A stretch of DNA of 64,000 nucleotides from Desulfopila inferna (GCF_016919005.1 NZ_JAFFQE010000001.1:1-64000); one strand, 5' to 3'; shown: positions 53,719 to 63,920, counted from the stretch's first letter. Notes: a model not told the origin generated them from the letters alone. Numbers and translations: made by a program.

Positions 53719-55566
53719 TTAATAGTAGTTGATCATACAGTGAGCATATATCCCTTTAGGATCATTAAACAGCAATAAGTCGCGGCTTGCTTTTGAATAT
53801 AGCTGCAACTTCTCAAAGATTCTGGCTGATGTTTTCCCGTTTGAGAAAAAAGCCAGGATCTTTACATGCAACTGCTGCAACAGAATCTCGGAAATTGAAG
53901 GGCGGCCCTTGATATATCGGGTTGAGTACTTCTCCAGATTAGCCAGTGAGGCAGCAGATCGTATTGCCTCATCAAGACTGCCGAGTTTGTCGACAAGGCC
54001 CAACTTTTTTGCTGTTGCCCCGTCAAAAACCCGTCCCTGGGCAATAAGATCAAGTTTGTCTCTTTCAATATTGCGGCCGCTGGAGACAATTTCGAGAAAT
54101 CTTCGATAGCCATGCTCGATGGTGAGTTGAACGGCATCCTGGAGTTCTTGAGAAAGTGGCTGGGTGAGATTCAGACCGGAGGACAGTTTAGAGGTTCCGA
54201 TGCCGTCGCTGTATATACCTAAACCGGCCAACGAATCTTCAAACGTCGGGATTGCCCCGAAAATGCCGATCGAACCGGTCAGAGTAGTAGGATAGGCCCA
54301 TATCTCATCAGCATCGGCGGCTATCCAGTAGCCGCCCGAAGCTGCCATGCCTCCCATGGAAACCACATACGGTTTGCCGCTTTTTTTCAGCTCCAGCAGT
54401 TCATGGCGAATTATCTCGGAAGCTATAACGGAACCGCCTCCTGAGTTGATTCGCAAAACAATGGCCTTTATGGAATCATCATTGCGGGCATTATAGAGCA
54501 AATTAACCAGAGATTCGCTGCCGATGGTGCCGGGCGGCTGTTCGCCTGTCAAGATATTGCCCTGAGCAACTATAATTCCAACTGAATCAATGGTCGAACC
54601 ATCATTTCCGTATGATCTTGGTATCTTTTTTAAATACTCTTTGAAGGCGACATGCCTAAAGCCTTTTTCTGCTGAAGGACCGGTAATATCAGCAAGATAT
54701 GATCGAAGTTCCTGTCGGGTCATTAACTCATCCACCAGATTTGCCTGAAAGGCAAGCCGGGCAGTATCTCCGTCTGACTGTTTCAGGAGTGATGATACCT
54801 GGTTGGTGTAGAGCTCGATAGTATCATAAGAGATATCTCTTCTACTGGTGATATCTTTCCTGAACTCCTGCCACAGATTATTGAGCCACACGGAGTTTTG
54901 CCTTTTGGCCTCATCGGACATGGAATTTCGGGTAATCGGTTCCACCGCCGACTTGTAAGTTCCGACACGAAATACGTGATAGTTGATCTTAAGCTTTTGC
55001 AGGGCGTCCTTGAAATAGAGTTGGTAGGCGCCAAGCCCATGGAGATCAACAAGGCCTATCGGATTGAGAAAGACCCTGTCCGCATAACTTGCCAGCAGAT
55101 ATTTATCTTGAGTATAAAAATCTTCTGCGGCAATGACCGGTTTTCCACTGGTTTTAAAGTTGATCAAGGCCTTGCCTACATCACGGATCTGGCTTATTGA
55201 ACTTACTCCCATATCGCTCAAGTCAAGCACGATGGAATTGATACGCTCATCCTCTTCAGCGGCATGGATCGCATCGAGTATATCCTGGAGTAAAGTCTCT
55301 TCCGGTAATTGTGAAAATCCCAAAAGATCATTAAAAAGCTCGCTTAGAGGGTCTATTATCTGTTTTTCATCGACGATATTGCCTGATATAGTAAGGAGCA
55401 AGGCGTTGTTGCTGCCGATTGAGGTATCCTCTTTACTGAAAAATGCCAGGCCGACAACGACGATAATAAATAAAAATATGATGTTGAAGATGATATTCCG
55501 GAATATCGTTACGGCCTTGCCACCATATTTAAGTATAGTGAAAACTGATGAGATGAGATCTTTCAT
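53719..55566 (-). CDS. sppA: Signal peptide peptidase SppA, 67-kDa type
   Basis: A 615-residue membrane-anchored serine protease that degrades signal peptides in the periplasmic face. One N-terminal helix (about 22-43) is followed by two peptidase S49 domains. The catalytic dyad is visible: Lys205 in VGTYKSAVEP of the first domain and Ser410 in MGGMAASGGYW of the second, matching K209 and S409 of the E. coli enzyme. It may be cotranscribed with the ABC genes downstream, though the functions are unrelated. Confidence 0.94.
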   Translation of the reverse strand: MKDLISSVFTILKYGGKAVTIFRNIIFNIIFLFIIVVVGLAFFSKEDTSIGSNNALLLTISGNIVDEKQIIDPLSELFNDLLGFSQLPEETLLQDILDAIHAAEEDERINSIVLDLSDMGVSSISQIRDVGKALINFKTSGKPVIAAEDFYTQDKYLLASYADRVFLNPIGLVDLHGLGAYQLYFKDALQKLKINYHVFRVGTYKSAVEPITRNSMSDEAKRQNSVWLNNLWQEFRKDITSRRDISYDTIELYTNQVSSLLKQSDGDTARLAFQANLVDELMTRQELRSYLADITGPSAEKGFRHVAFKEYLKKIPRSYGNDGSTIDSVGIIVAQGNILTGEQPPGTIGSESLVNLLYNARNDDSIKAIVLRINSGGGSVIASEIIRHELLELKKSGKPYVVSMGGMAASGGYWIAADADEIWAYPTTLTGSIGIFGAIPTFEDSLAGLGIYSDGIGTSKLSSGLNLTQPLSQELQDAVQLTIEHGYRRFLEIVSSGRNIERDKLDLIAQGRVFDGATAKKLGLVDKLGSLDEAIRSAASLANLEKYSTRYIKGRPSISEILLQQLHVKILAFFSNGKTSARIFEKLQLYSKASRDLLLFNDPKGIYAHCMINYY

Positions 55567-55688
55567 AAATGTCTTTTGGCTTTATGTTGGCTGCGTTAAG
55601 GAATGTATGTGCGATGGAATTTATCAAATGTACTTTAACCATTTAACAATAGAAATCATTTTGTTTCCATCATGAAATCATATGGCCG

Positions 55689-56828
55689 CTATTTCTGGAA
55701 TCCTTGGTGCTCAAATACCCGATATTTTTTTTCAAAGGGAAGCAGAAGTTGTACAGGCTTTCTCAGGTTTCTATCTGAGAGTTTGGAGACGGTGATACCG
55801 AGCAATCTGATTTTTTTACGGCCTATCTCCGTTGTTTGTTTCAATCTGTTGACCTCAGAGAAGATTTCCTGTGCGGTCAATACAGGTGAAGAGAGGGTCG
55901 ATGATCGTGTAATTGTAATGAAATCGTGGTATCTTACCTTTAATGTAATGGTTGTGCCGCAGCATTCTTTGCGTAGCAGCGCCTGTTCCAGTTTTTCGGC
56001 AAGATAATATAAAATGTCGGAAATTTCTTTGGTGTCGGAGGTATCCTGGTCCAGGGTGGTTTCGCTGCCGATCGATTTTCTCTCTCTGGTTGACGTGACG
56101 GTTCTATCATCCCTGCCCCTGACAATGTCAAAGAAAAATGCTCCGCTTTTGCCAAAGTGCAAAAGGAGATCGGCCTTGCTGAATTGGCGAAGATCTCTAC
56201 CGAACCGGATGCCGAGATTAGCCATTTTCTTTTCTGTGACCTTGCCGACCCCATGAAATTTTCCCACCGCCAGGGTGTCGAGGAAGGAGACGGCTTCATC
56301 AGGTAAAATAACATGAAGGCCGTTTGGTTTATCAAGATCCGAGGCGATTTTTGCCAGAAACTTATTATAAGATACGCCGGCGGATGCTGTAAGACCGGTA
56401 GCACTAAAAATCCGTCCTCGGATTATTTCAGCAAGTCTGGTGGCAGATGGGTTTTTTAATTTATTGACGGTGACATCCAGATAAGCTTCATCCAGGGATA
56501 ACGGTTCTATCATTTCTGTAAACTGGGAGAAAATGGACATCACTTCATCGGAGATCTCTTTATAGCGCTTTATTCGCGGGGGAGTAAAGATTGCCTGAGG
56601 GCAGAGTCGTACGGCTTTAGAGGAGGGCATCGCCGAATGAATCCCGAACTGCCGCGCCTCGTAGGAACAAGCTGCAACAACTCCGCGCTTCAGAGGATTG
56701 CCACCGACTATGACGGGTTTGCCTCTGAGGCTGGGATTATCCAGCTGTTCCACCGAGGCAAAAAAGGCGTCCATGTCAATATGTATGATTTTACGCAGCG
56801 GATTCATAACGTGAGTTGCGGCATCCAT
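55689..56828 (-). CDS. dinB: DNA polymerase IV (Y-family)
   Basis: A 379-residue error-prone translesion polymerase. Catalytic Asp18 is in IIHIDMDAFFASVEQ, with Asp113 and Glu114 in LSLDEAYLDV; the SAGVSYNKFLAKIASDLDKPNG and FHGVGKVTEKKM (helix-hairpin-helix) motifs follow. The little-finger domain and a C-terminal clamp-binding QLLLPF are present. No LexA box was identified upstream. An internal ATG (MNPLRK) seven codons in is an alternative start. Confidence 0.95.
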   Translation of the reverse strand: MDAATHVMNPLRKIIHIDMDAFFASVEQLDNPSLRGKPVIVGGNPLKRGVVAACSYEARQFGIHSAMPSSKAVRLCPQAIFTPPRIKRYKEISDEVMSIFSQFTEMIEPLSLDEAYLDVTVNKLKNPSATRLAEIIRGRIFSATGLTASAGVSYNKFLAKIASDLDKPNGLHVILPDEAVSFLDTLAVGKFHGVGKVTEKKMANLGIRFGRDLRQFSKADLLLHFGKSGAFFFDIVRGRDDRTVTSTRERKSIGSETTLDQDTSDTKEISDILYYLAEKLEQALLRKECCGTTITLKVRYHDFITITRSSTLSSPVLTAQEIFSEVNRLKQTTEIGRKKIRLLGITVSKLSDRNLRKPVQLLLPFEKKYRVFEHQGFQK

Positions 56829-57064
56829 AAAATATCGCCGGAGTTATCTGATGTTCAGATCCAAAACGATGACGGTGATTACCAGGTCTTTACAAATACA
56901 CGCATGTATTTTAATAGATGGAAAAATCCATGGATTATGCTATGACATCCCATAAACATATGCAGCTTAATACGACACACTGTGAGAGCGAAATATTATC
57001 TAATTGCATAATACAAAATGTCGTTCATCCTTGCTAACGAAATAGAGAAGAAAAGGCTTTAGTC

Positions 57065-57727
57065 ATGAAGAAGAGAGAAATTATCAGGGAGAGCACTTTG
57101 TTCAGTGGTCTGCAGGACCGGCAACTTGCTGATATCGTGGATATCAGCTATGAGAAATCCTTCGGTAAGGGAGAAAATATATTTTTCGAAGGGGATGAAG
57201 GCAACGGATTTTATCTGATAGCTTCCGGGAAGATAAAGATTTACAAGATGTCACCCGCGGGAAAAGAACATATTCTTCATATTTTCGGCCCCGGTGAGCC
57301 CATTGGCGAAGTACCTGTTTTTCACGGGCATCCTTTTCCTGCTTCCGCTGAGTGTCTGGTGAAAAGCAAAGTACTCTTTTTCCCAAGAGATAAATTTTTC
57401 GAACTGGTCAATCGAAATCCATCGATTGCCGTGAGTATGCTGGCCGTTCTTTCCATGCGTTTGAGGCAATTTACCAGCCAGATCGAGAACCTGTCGCTGA
57501 AAGAAGTTCCGGCCCGTTTGGCGGGATATCTTTTGTATTTACAGGAAGAGCAGGGTGGGCGCCAGGTTGTTGAACTGGAAATTTCCAAAGGCCAGCTTGC
57601 CAGTCTTTTGGGGACCATTCCCGAGACGCTTTCCAGGATCTTTGCCAAGATGAGCGAAGAGGGGCTGATTGAGGTTGAAGGCCGCCGCATAACGATCAAG
57701 GATGCGGAAGCTCTGGCCTTTCGCTGA
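57065..57727 (+). CDS. Crp/Fnr-family transcriptional regulator
   Basis: A 220-residue two-domain regulator. The N-terminal cNMP-like beta-roll (about 15-125) has GDEGNGFYLIASGKIKIYK and PGEPIGEVPVFHG; the C-terminal winged helix (about 150-215) has ISKGQLASLLGTIPETLSRIF. It lacks the N-terminal cysteines of Fnr, and the cAMP-contact residues are not conserved, so the ligand is unknown; a heme- or redox-type Crp of anaerobes is possible. It is convergent with the FlgO-like gene. Confidence 0.9.
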   Translation: MKKREIIRESTLFSGLQDRQLADIVDISYEKSFGKGENIFFEGDEGNGFYLIASGKIKIYKMSPAGKEHILHIFGPGEPIGEVPVFHGHPFPASAECLVKSKVLFFPRDKFFELVNRNPSIAVSMLAVLSMRLRQFTSQIENLSLKEVPARLAGYLLYLQEEQGGRQVVELEISKGQLASLLGTIPETLSRIFAKMSEEGLIEVEGRRITIKDAEALAFR

Positions 57728-57729
57728 TT

Positions 57730-58404
57730 TTAATAGAGCAGGCGGGTCATCAATGAATGACGAGGTTCATCAATGGGATCGACCAACTCGTGCTGTCTGG
57801 GCTGTAAACCGAACATCGCCTGCATATTCTTATCCAGGACCAGTTTATAATCAACTGAAGAAACAATGTTTGCATTGACCGGATCTACCAGCCTGGCAGA
57901 CAAATAGATGGTTTTGTCGGCCAAAGAATAGGTACCTACGGAGATAGCTTGAGCTGTCTGGCTTTGCCGGATATCCTGAAGGTTCCTCGAGAGCATTTTC
58001 TCACCGCTTAAGGGCTCAACCTGCAGTTCATTGCGAAATTTGACTTCCCGGACGGTGTATCCCATCTGCACGAAACGTGAGGTCAGGTGTTCCTGAAGAA
58101 CCCTGCTGAAGTGAGAGGTCTGGCCAAGATCGTTATTATTGACAAAAGTAGTTGTCAGAATCGGCTGCTCGGGGTGACGGGGTTGGAGGGGAGGGAACGC
58201 CTGCTTTTCCAGATCTTCCGCGATCTTATAGGCAACATGGATAAGATTTTGCTCGGAGCTGAATAATCCTGCTACTCTGTTTTCGTTCAACTTTGCGCAG
58301 CCACTTGCAAAAAAAAGCAGGGCAATCAGCATAAAGCAATACTTCTGCGAGGCGGATCTGGATAGTCGCAATCCCTGCCAGCTGAATCGAATGTCCGTTT
58401 TCAT
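57730..58404 (-). CDS. FlgO-family outer-membrane lipoprotein
   Basis: A 224-residue lipoprotein. A basic N-terminus and hydrophobic stretch end in the lipobox ALLFFASGC. The body has the FlgO pattern (LIHVAYKIAEDLEKQA, TTTFVNNNDLGQTSHFSRVLQEHL, GTYSLADKTIYLSARLV). In Vibrio, FlgO helps stabilise the sheathed flagellum, but homologues occur away from flagellar genes, as here. The start is set at the ATG in a TAATG overlap with the upstream lipoprotein, with GGAGAAG before it. Confidence 0.8.
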   Translation of the reverse strand: MKTDIRFSWQGLRLSRSASQKYCFMLIALLFFASGCAKLNENRVAGLFSSEQNLIHVAYKIAEDLEKQAFPPLQPRHPEQPILTTTFVNNNDLGQTSHFSRVLQEHLTSRFVQMGYTVREVKFRNELQVEPLSGEKMLSRNLQDIRQSQTAQAISVGTYSLADKTIYLSARLVDPVNANIVSSVDYKLVLDKNMQAMFGLQPRQHELVDPIDEPRHSLMTRLLY

Positions 58405-59102
58405 TAGTTTCTTCTCCATATGCCGGACTCGCCTGTACTGGTCAGCTGAATTTCTTTGGATGATCTTCCGCCTTTGTAGTGATGAGAATCAGCACTGTTG
58501 ATGTAGTAGATGTCTGATGAGCGGAAAAGGTACTTGTTCCGGAAAATCATCGAGGTGGTGATGATTGCCTCCAGATTTGTGGTTTTGGCATAGGTTGTGT
58601 TACCATAATCGATGCCTGCAGCAAGAGAAATAGCCATAATTTCCGCCGGCGCATTACGCAGCACCGAAACTGCCGTCGTGAGTGCGGTGAGGAGCCCGGG
58701 CCGCACTGTTCGGATACGTCCGGCTTGATGGTAGACCACCTGGACCTTGTAGTCCACCCTAATTGCCTCACCGTCGGCAACGGCACTTGTGGGTATGCCG
58801 AATCCTACCAGCTCGGTGATGAGCAAATCCCTGAATCCTTCGTTGAAATCTGTTGTTGTGTTCTCGGCACACGGTTCGGCTTCGCTGCCGCAGGTCTCTT
58901 TTACAAACACGGCGGTATCGAGAAAATCGCTCCTGATCAGCTCGTTATTGATTTTGTTGGCAAGGTCCCGGGAGAGAACATTCCAGTGATGAACGGCCTG
59001 CATTTTTTCCTGGGTGGAATATTGGTATCCGATCGGCTCCGGGATTCGGCTGCACGATGATAGCAGAAATATGATGGCAAAAGAAAATAAAAGGTACTGC
59101 AT
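58404..59102 (-). CDS. Outer-membrane lipoprotein paired with the FlgO-like gene
   Basis: A 232-residue lipoprotein with lipobox IIFLLSSC at its N-terminus. The rest has SRDLANKINNELIRSDF-type and RDLLITELVGFGIPT segments. It resembles the family of proteins encoded beside FlgO-like lipoproteins in delta-class genomes, but no activity is known. GAGGGGG lies 7 nt before the ATG; the frame extends about 90 codons upstream without support. It is translationally coupled to the FlgO-like gene. Confidence 0.75.
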   Translation of the reverse strand: MQYLLFSFAIIFLLSSCSRIPEPIGYQYSTQEKMQAVHHWNVLSRDLANKINNELIRSDFLDTAVFVKETCGSEAEPCAENTTTDFNEGFRDLLITELVGFGIPTSAVADGEAIRVDYKVQVVYHQAGRIRTVRPGLLTALTTAVSVLRNAPAEIMAISLAAGIDYGNTTYAKTTNLEAIITTSMIFRNKYLFRSSDIYYINSADSHHYKGGRSSKEIQLTSTGESGIWRRN

Positions 59103-59294
59103 AGATGCCCCCTCAAAAGTGATATGATACGATTGTATCGGATGGCTGGTGAGAAAATATAGATAAAAATGGATCTTAGAGTGTGTTTTGCAACAAAAGC
59201 GGTAAATGGCCGTTTGATCAAAATTCATAAAAGAATTACATTGATCTGTATGAAAAATTTTGATTTTTTTCTTTTTACAAAAACGTGATATCTT

Positions 59295-60146
59295 ATGTCT
59301 ATTGATCTTCATATTCATTCCCTGTTTTCCGACGGCACCTACACCCCGACGGAAATAGCACATCTTGCTCATAAACGCGGCTTAACGGCTATAGCGCTAA
59401 CTGACCATGACACCCTGGCTGGAATTGCTGAGTTAATAACCGCCGTTGAACCTTTTGATATAGAGGCGATACCGGGTATCGAACTGAGTGTTGTTCATGG
59501 GGAAAACCATTTTCATCTCCTGGGGTATTTTGTTGATCACCTTGATATGGAACTTCACAGAAAAATAGATGTCCTGCAGAAAGCCCGCAACCTGAGAAAT
59601 GAAAGAATCGTGGCCAAGCTTAAGGGCTTTGGTATTGAAATAACTATGGATGAGATCAATTCTGTTTCCCCAATAGGTCAGACAGGAAGACCGCATATCG
59701 CCGAAATATTATGCCGCAAGGGAGTAGTCAAAGATCTCAATACGGCGTTCAGCAGATATCTGAAAAAAGGTGCCGGAGCCTATGTCTCCCGCTTTGTGTA
59801 TAGTGCGGCTGAGGCCATTGAAATGATAAAAAACAGCGGCGGGGTGGCCGTTCTTGCCCATCCTGTTCAGGATCGACAGTCTTTCCAGCATCTCTCCGGA
59901 ACTATAGACGAGTTAGCGGAACTGGGACTCGATGGTCTGGAGGTGTATTATCCCAGTCATTCTTTTACTGTTCGCAAAAAATTGAAAGAAATTGCCAAAA
60001 GACGTGATATGATAATAAGCGGTGGAAGTGATTATCATGGCCGGATACGACCGGGGACGGACCTGGCGGGTGGAGTAAATGTGTTCGTACCCCCTGAGAT
60101 ACTGGAGCATATGAAAACGAAACGCGCTGTGCCTGGCACTAAATAG
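59295..60146 (+). CDS. PHP-domain phosphoesterase (RNase AM / nucleoside 3',5'-bisphosphatase type)
   Basis: A 283-residue cytoplasmic metal-dependent phosphatase of the TrpH/YciV family. Metal ligands are seen in IDLHIHSLFSDGT, ALTDHDTLAG, IPGIELS, FHLLGYF, AVLAHPV and SGGSDYHG. E. coli YciV (RNase AM) removes 3',5'-bisphosphate nucleotides and trims the 5' ends of RNA. No Shine-Dalgarno is evident. The sigma54 regulator follows after 50 nt. Confidence 0.88.
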   Translation: MSIDLHIHSLFSDGTYTPTEIAHLAHKRGLTAIALTDHDTLAGIAELITAVEPFDIEAIPGIELSVVHGENHFHLLGYFVDHLDMELHRKIDVLQKARNLRNERIVAKLKGFGIEITMDEINSVSPIGQTGRPHIAEILCRKGVVKDLNTAFSRYLKKGAGAYVSRFVYSAAEAIEMIKNSGGVAVLAHPVQDRQSFQHLSGTIDELAELGLDGLEVYYPSHSFTVRKKLKEIAKRRDMIISGGSDYHGRIRPGTDLAGGVNVFVPPEILEHMKTKRAVPGTK

Positions 60147-60196
60147 ACAGCTGCATAAGAAGGTGACCACATTAAATACTTAAACCAGACAATGCC

Positions 60197-61582
60197 ATGT
60201 ATTCAATCCTAGTCGTTGACGATGAACCGAATTATCTGATTGTGCTCTCGGAATTACTACGTGATGAGGGTTTCGAAGTATATACAGCGCCGGGTGGCAA
60301 CGAAGGTCTCGAAGTTGTCAGGGAAGTCGATCTTGATCTGGTCATCACCGATATGCAGATGCCGGAAATGGATGGCCTGCAGCTTCTCCAGGAGATAAGA
60401 AAGGCCAATGGAGAGTTGCCGGTTATCATCATTACCGCCTATGCTGAAGTTGAAAAGGCGGTCGCGGCCATGCAGGCCGGCGCTTTCAGCTACCTGGCCA
60501 AACCGTTTTCCAATGATGAGCTTGTCGTAAATATTAACAAAGCCGCCCAGCACTACTCTCTGCTGCGTGAAAATACCAGGCTGCGCAAGGAGATCAGAAA
60601 AACCAATAACTTTGGCGGGATGGTCGGTAAAAACAGCAAGATGGTCGAGGTCTATGAACTTATTGAAAAGGTCGCCCCGACCCCCGCTTCGGTCCTCGTT
60701 TCAGGTGAGAGCGGTACCGGTAAGGAGCTGGTCGCTAAAGCGATTCACATTAACTCTCCCAGAGAGTCGCAGCCTTTTATTACCGTCAACTGCGCCGCAC
60801 TGTCGGATAATCTTCTCGAAAGTGAGCTTTTCGGTCACGAGAAAGGAGCCTTCACAGGTGCCGTGGGTATGCGCAAGGGCAGATTTGAGCTGGCCGACAC
60901 GGGAACCATTTTTCTAGACGAAGTCGGAGAGATTCCGCTTGCTCTGCAGTCCAAGCTCTTACGGGTCATTCAGGAAAAATCCTTTGAACGGGTTGGTGGA
61001 ACCAAGACATTATCCGTTGACGTTCGTATTATCAGCGCCTCAAACAGGGATCTTCGAGAAGAGGTGGCGCTGGGCAATTTCAGAGAGGATCTGTTCTATC
61101 GCTTGAACGTCATTCATGTCTCGCTTCCGCCGCTGCGTGAAAGAATGGATGATATGCCTCTGCTGGTTGATTTTTTTATCCAGAAATTTGCCGGGCAGCT
61201 TGGCAAGGAAGATCTGCGCATCTCACCTGACGCTCTGCGCCTGCTTTTGACCTTACCGTGGGAAGGCAATGTCCGTGAGTTGGAGAATACCATAGAGAGA
61301 GCGGCGATACTTTGCGATGGCAATGAGATTCAGGCAGATGATGTGCAGCCGGAATCAATCAGCGTCAAGGCGCATGACAAGTGGAGTGAAGGGGTGGATT
61401 TTTTTCAATACATTCCTGACGAAATTGCTCTTAACGATGTGCTTTATACGGTAGAAGAAAACATGTTGAATCGTGCTCTTGATGAAACAGGATTCGTCCA
61501 GGCCCGCGCTGCCGAAAAACTCGGCATCACCAAAAGTCTTCTCCAGTACAAGATGAAAAAATACGGAATAAAGAAGAAATAA
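60197..61582 (+). CDS. Sigma54-dependent response regulator (NtrC/AtoC family)
   Basis: A 461-residue activator. Receiver domain 1-118 with phospho-acceptor Asp52 in [16 protein letters not shown]+ domain 138-375 with Walker A GESGTGKE (170-177), the sigma54 contact loop GAFTGA (217-222) and FLDEVGEIP; a C-terminal Fis-type helix-turn-helix with [21 protein letters not shown]. The partner histidine kinase is not adjacent, so its signal and targets are unknown. Confidence 0.93.
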   Translation: MYSILVVDDEPNYLIVLSELLRDEGFEVYTAPGGNEGLEVVREVDLDLVITDMQMPEMDGLQLLQEIRKANGELPVIIITAYAEVEKAVAAMQAGAFSYLAKPFSNDELVVNINKAAQHYSLLRENTRLRKEIRKTNNFGGMVGKNSKMVEVYELIEKVAPTPASVLVSGESGTGKELVAKAIHINSPRESQPFITVNCAALSDNLLESELFGHEKGAFTGAVGMRKGRFELADTGTIFLDEVGEIPLALQSKLLRVIQEKSFERVGGTKTLSVDVRIISASNRDLREEVALGNFREDLFYRLNVIHVSLPPLRERMDDMPLLVDFFIQKFAGQLGKEDLRISPDALRLLLTLPWEGNVRELENTIERAAILCDGNEIQADDVQPESISVKAHDKWSEGVDFFQYIPDEIALNDVLYTVEENMLNRALDETGFVQARAAEKLGITKSLLQYKMKKYGIKKK

Positions 61583-61600
61583 TCGAACCAGTTTTCGTTG

Positions 61601-62467
61601 CTATCTTCTGGTATCGGGGCTGCCCCAATGCAGCTTATTGCGCAGGATTGAAAAATAATCCCGATGCGGCGGAACGATGAGTTGTAGCGGGTGCTCCGCA
61701 GTTTTGATTATCAATCGTTCCTTTTTCCGAACCGTGCCGCTAGGTCTGCCATCAACGATTACATTGGCATTTTCGTTGAAATTACTTTCCTCTATCGAGG
61801 TCGCAATTGTTATCTCCGAGGGTAGTAGAATGGGCCTGCTTCCCAGCATGAACGGACATATCGGGGTTACCAGTATGGATGCCAGACCGGGATAGACAAG
61901 AGGTCCGCCCGCTGATAAATTGTAAGCAGTGGAACCCGTCGGAGTGGAAAAAATGAGACCATCGGCTTTGTAGGTGGTTATCAGTTCCTCATTAGCCGTG
62001 GTGGAGAGTTCCAATATCCTGTCGTAGGAGTTCTTGTTAATAACCACATCGTTGAGGGCATAACCGATAGTGGTTGTCTCATCTCCCTCTATCAGCGCCT
62101 TGAGCATTAGCCGATTTTCGACATTGACGCTGTCGGACAGGATGGTATCCAGTGTTCCTTTGGCCTCCTCGCAGGTCAGTTCGGTGAGAAAGCCCAGGTG
62201 ACCGAGATTGATGCCAATCACCGGAATCGAATAGCGGGCAGCCTGCTCAGCTATCCTCAACAGAGTACCGTCACCCCCCAAAACCACCACGATGCTCAGG
62301 TCGGGGTGCAGGACATTCAGGTCTACCGATACATTTCTCTTTTCCAGCCAGCGCTTGAGCTCATCTGCGAATTGAGCAGCAGGCTGATCACCTGACTTGG
62401 TGATGATTCCTGCTGAACGTATAGAAAAATTGGATAATCTGCGGAACTGGGAAGAAAAATGAGCCAT
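61601..62467 (-). CDS. nadK: NAD kinase
   Basis: Phosphorylates NAD to NADP. The 288-residue product has the GGDGT motif (VVVLGGDGTLLRIA), NLGHLGFLTE, LNDVVINK, YKADGLIFSTPTGSTAYNLSAGGP and VDGRPSG, all in family order. The ATG giving MAHFSSQF is chosen; a TTG-started extension upstream would run into the 128-bp repeat element. No Shine-Dalgarno is clear. Confidence 0.94.
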   Translation of the reverse strand: MAHFSSQFRRLSNFSIRSAGIITKSGDQPAAQFADELKRWLEKRNVSVDLNVLHPDLSIVVVLGGDGTLLRIAEQAARYSIPVIGINLGHLGFLTELTCEEAKGTLDTILSDSVNVENRLMLKALIEGDETTTIGYALNDVVINKNSYDRILELSTTANEELITTYKADGLIFSTPTGSTAYNLSAGGPLVYPGLASILVTPICPFMLGSRPILLPSEITIATSIEESNFNENANVIVDGRPSGTVRKKERLIIKTAEHPLQLIVPPHRDYFSILRNKLHWGSPDTRR

Positions 62468-62510
62468 TTTCACATTTGATAGTCTTGTAAAAGTTGCCAC
62501 GGAGTTCTCA

Positions 62511-62638
62511 GATGGCCAGATAAAAAGTTCGATATACAAGGCGCAGTGTTTTTGGCAGGCCTTCGACGATACAGGTAGTATGTCGAAGGTCTGCCAAAAA
62601 CCTGCAACGCGGGAGATCGGGCTTTTTACGACGCCATC
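62511..62638. repeat. 128-bp inverted-repeat element between nadK and proC
   Basis: Arms of about 60 nt pair with few mismatches: GATGGC/GCCATC at the ends, then TAAAAAG/CTTTTTA, TTCGAT/ATCGGG, GTTTTTGGCAG/CTGCCAAAAAC and CCTTCGAC/GTCGAAGG around a short loop. The layout resembles TAAAAAG-ended repeats common in Desulfobacterota genomes (from memory, unverified). The right end touches the proC stop codon. Confidence 0.7.
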
Positions 62639-63452
62639 ACATTTTACCGAGTTCTTTTGAGCGATTCACTGCAATTTCAACCGCATCCATAACAATTCCA
62701 CCGAAACCTTTTTTTTCCAGAAAGTGATGGGCGGCAATGCTTGTTCCACCGGGCGAGGTTACCATTGAGCGCAGAACCGCAGGATGCTTTTTCTCCTTCT
62801 GCATAAGCCTGGCGGACCCCAGAACAGTCTGAACGGCCATGGTTTCGGCAATATGACGGGTAAGACCGACTTTGATGCCGGCATCTATCAGGGCCTCTAT
62901 AAAGGAGAAGACGTATGCCGGTCCCGAACCGCTGAGCCCGGTGGCCGCATCAAGATAGGTCTCATCTAATAATACAGAAATTCCTACTGCATTGAAAATA
63001 CATTCTGCAATTGCCAGTTCCTCGTCAGTTACATTATCGTTACAGCTTATGGCGGAGGTTCCTTCAAGGACGAGGGCAGGTGTATTCGGCATTACCCTGA
63101 TAATTTTGTAACCGTTGCTGCCCAGCGAGGTCTCGTAGAATTTGATGGGGAGGCCGGCGGCAATTGAGATGATGATATGTGCATTGGTGACATAGGGTTT
63201 TGCCGCTTCAATGACATGGCCCATTACCTGTGGTTTTACGGCAAGCAGGATTATATCGCAGAGATCACAGAATTTTTCATGACTGTCCAGACATTGCAGA
63301 CCGTATTTGGATTCCATATGTTCCCGGCGTATTGAATTAGGTTCAATCAGGTAAATATCTGCCGGAGTATAGAGTTTGGCCGCCATCATTCCTTTTATAA
63401 GGGCTTCGGCCATCTGGCCTCCGCCAATGAATCCAATTTTGTCTTTCTTCAT
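62637..63452 (-). CDS. proC: Pyrroline-5-carboxylate reductase
   Basis: Reduces P5C to proline with NADPH, the biosynthetic opposite of the PRODH step. The 271-residue protein has the Rossmann GFIGGGQMAEALIKGM, AVKPQV, VMPNTPALV, and the C-terminal signature DAATGLSGSGPAYVFSFIEAL and MVTSPGGTS. The ATG giving MKKDKIGFIGG has GAGG 6 nt upstream; two more starts lie just before it. Confidence 0.95.
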   Translation of the reverse strand: MKKDKIGFIGGGQMAEALIKGMMAAKLYTPADIYLIEPNSIRREHMESKYGLQCLDSHEKFCDLCDIILLAVKPQVMGHVIEAAKPYVTNAHIIISIAAGLPIKFYETSLGSNGYKIIRVMPNTPALVLEGTSAISCNDNVTDEELAIAECIFNAVGISVLLDETYLDAATGLSGSGPAYVFSFIEALIDAGIKVGLTRHIAETMAVQTVLGSARLMQKEKKHPAVLRSMVTSPGGTSIAAHHFLEKKGFGGIVMDAVEIAVNRSKELGKM

Positions 63453-63674
63453 ATACATCCTCAATCTTTGAGCAAAGTTCTTTTGCCCGGATATTATCGG
63501 GGTTCATCGCAGATGGTTGTAATCAACACGCCAATGTACCATTATAATCGCAGCCAGTCCAGATATCTCATCAAGAATCTTATCGCACTTTGCCAAACGA
63601 ACAGTTTTAACTGGATGAGACCATGCGAGAAGTTATGATTAAATATAAGGAAAATCCGGCAAAAGGAGGACATG

Positions 63675-63752
63675 GTGGTTAGATTTGTAGAAGGCAAAAT
63701 TGCGAGATCTGTACTGATAAAAATAGACAAACAATGGTTTATTTTTGGTTAA
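63675..63752 (+). CDS. Possible 25-aa small protein with strong ribosome-binding site
   Basis: AAAAGGAGG sits 5 nt before a GTG (an ATG three bases earlier is also in frame). The frame reads VRFVEGKIARSVLIKI and ends KQWFIFG. It lies alone in the 470-bp proC/Trm112 gap. The ribosome-binding site is better than that of most genes here, but there is no homology to call on. The rest of the gap shows no firm feature. Confidence 0.3.
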   Translation: MVRFVEGKIARSVLIKIDKQWFIFG

Positions 63753-63920
63753 ATTCTTAATAATTGTAAATCTTACTGGCAGTTCCTCCCATAGATGATA
63801 AAATAGTTGCATTTCCACACTATTATTATCAGGGAGGGGGAGCGATATTCTCATGGCCTTGCAGAGCAGGGGATTCAGAGACCTCTGTATATCAACAATA
63901 ATAACACTAACTGAGAAACT

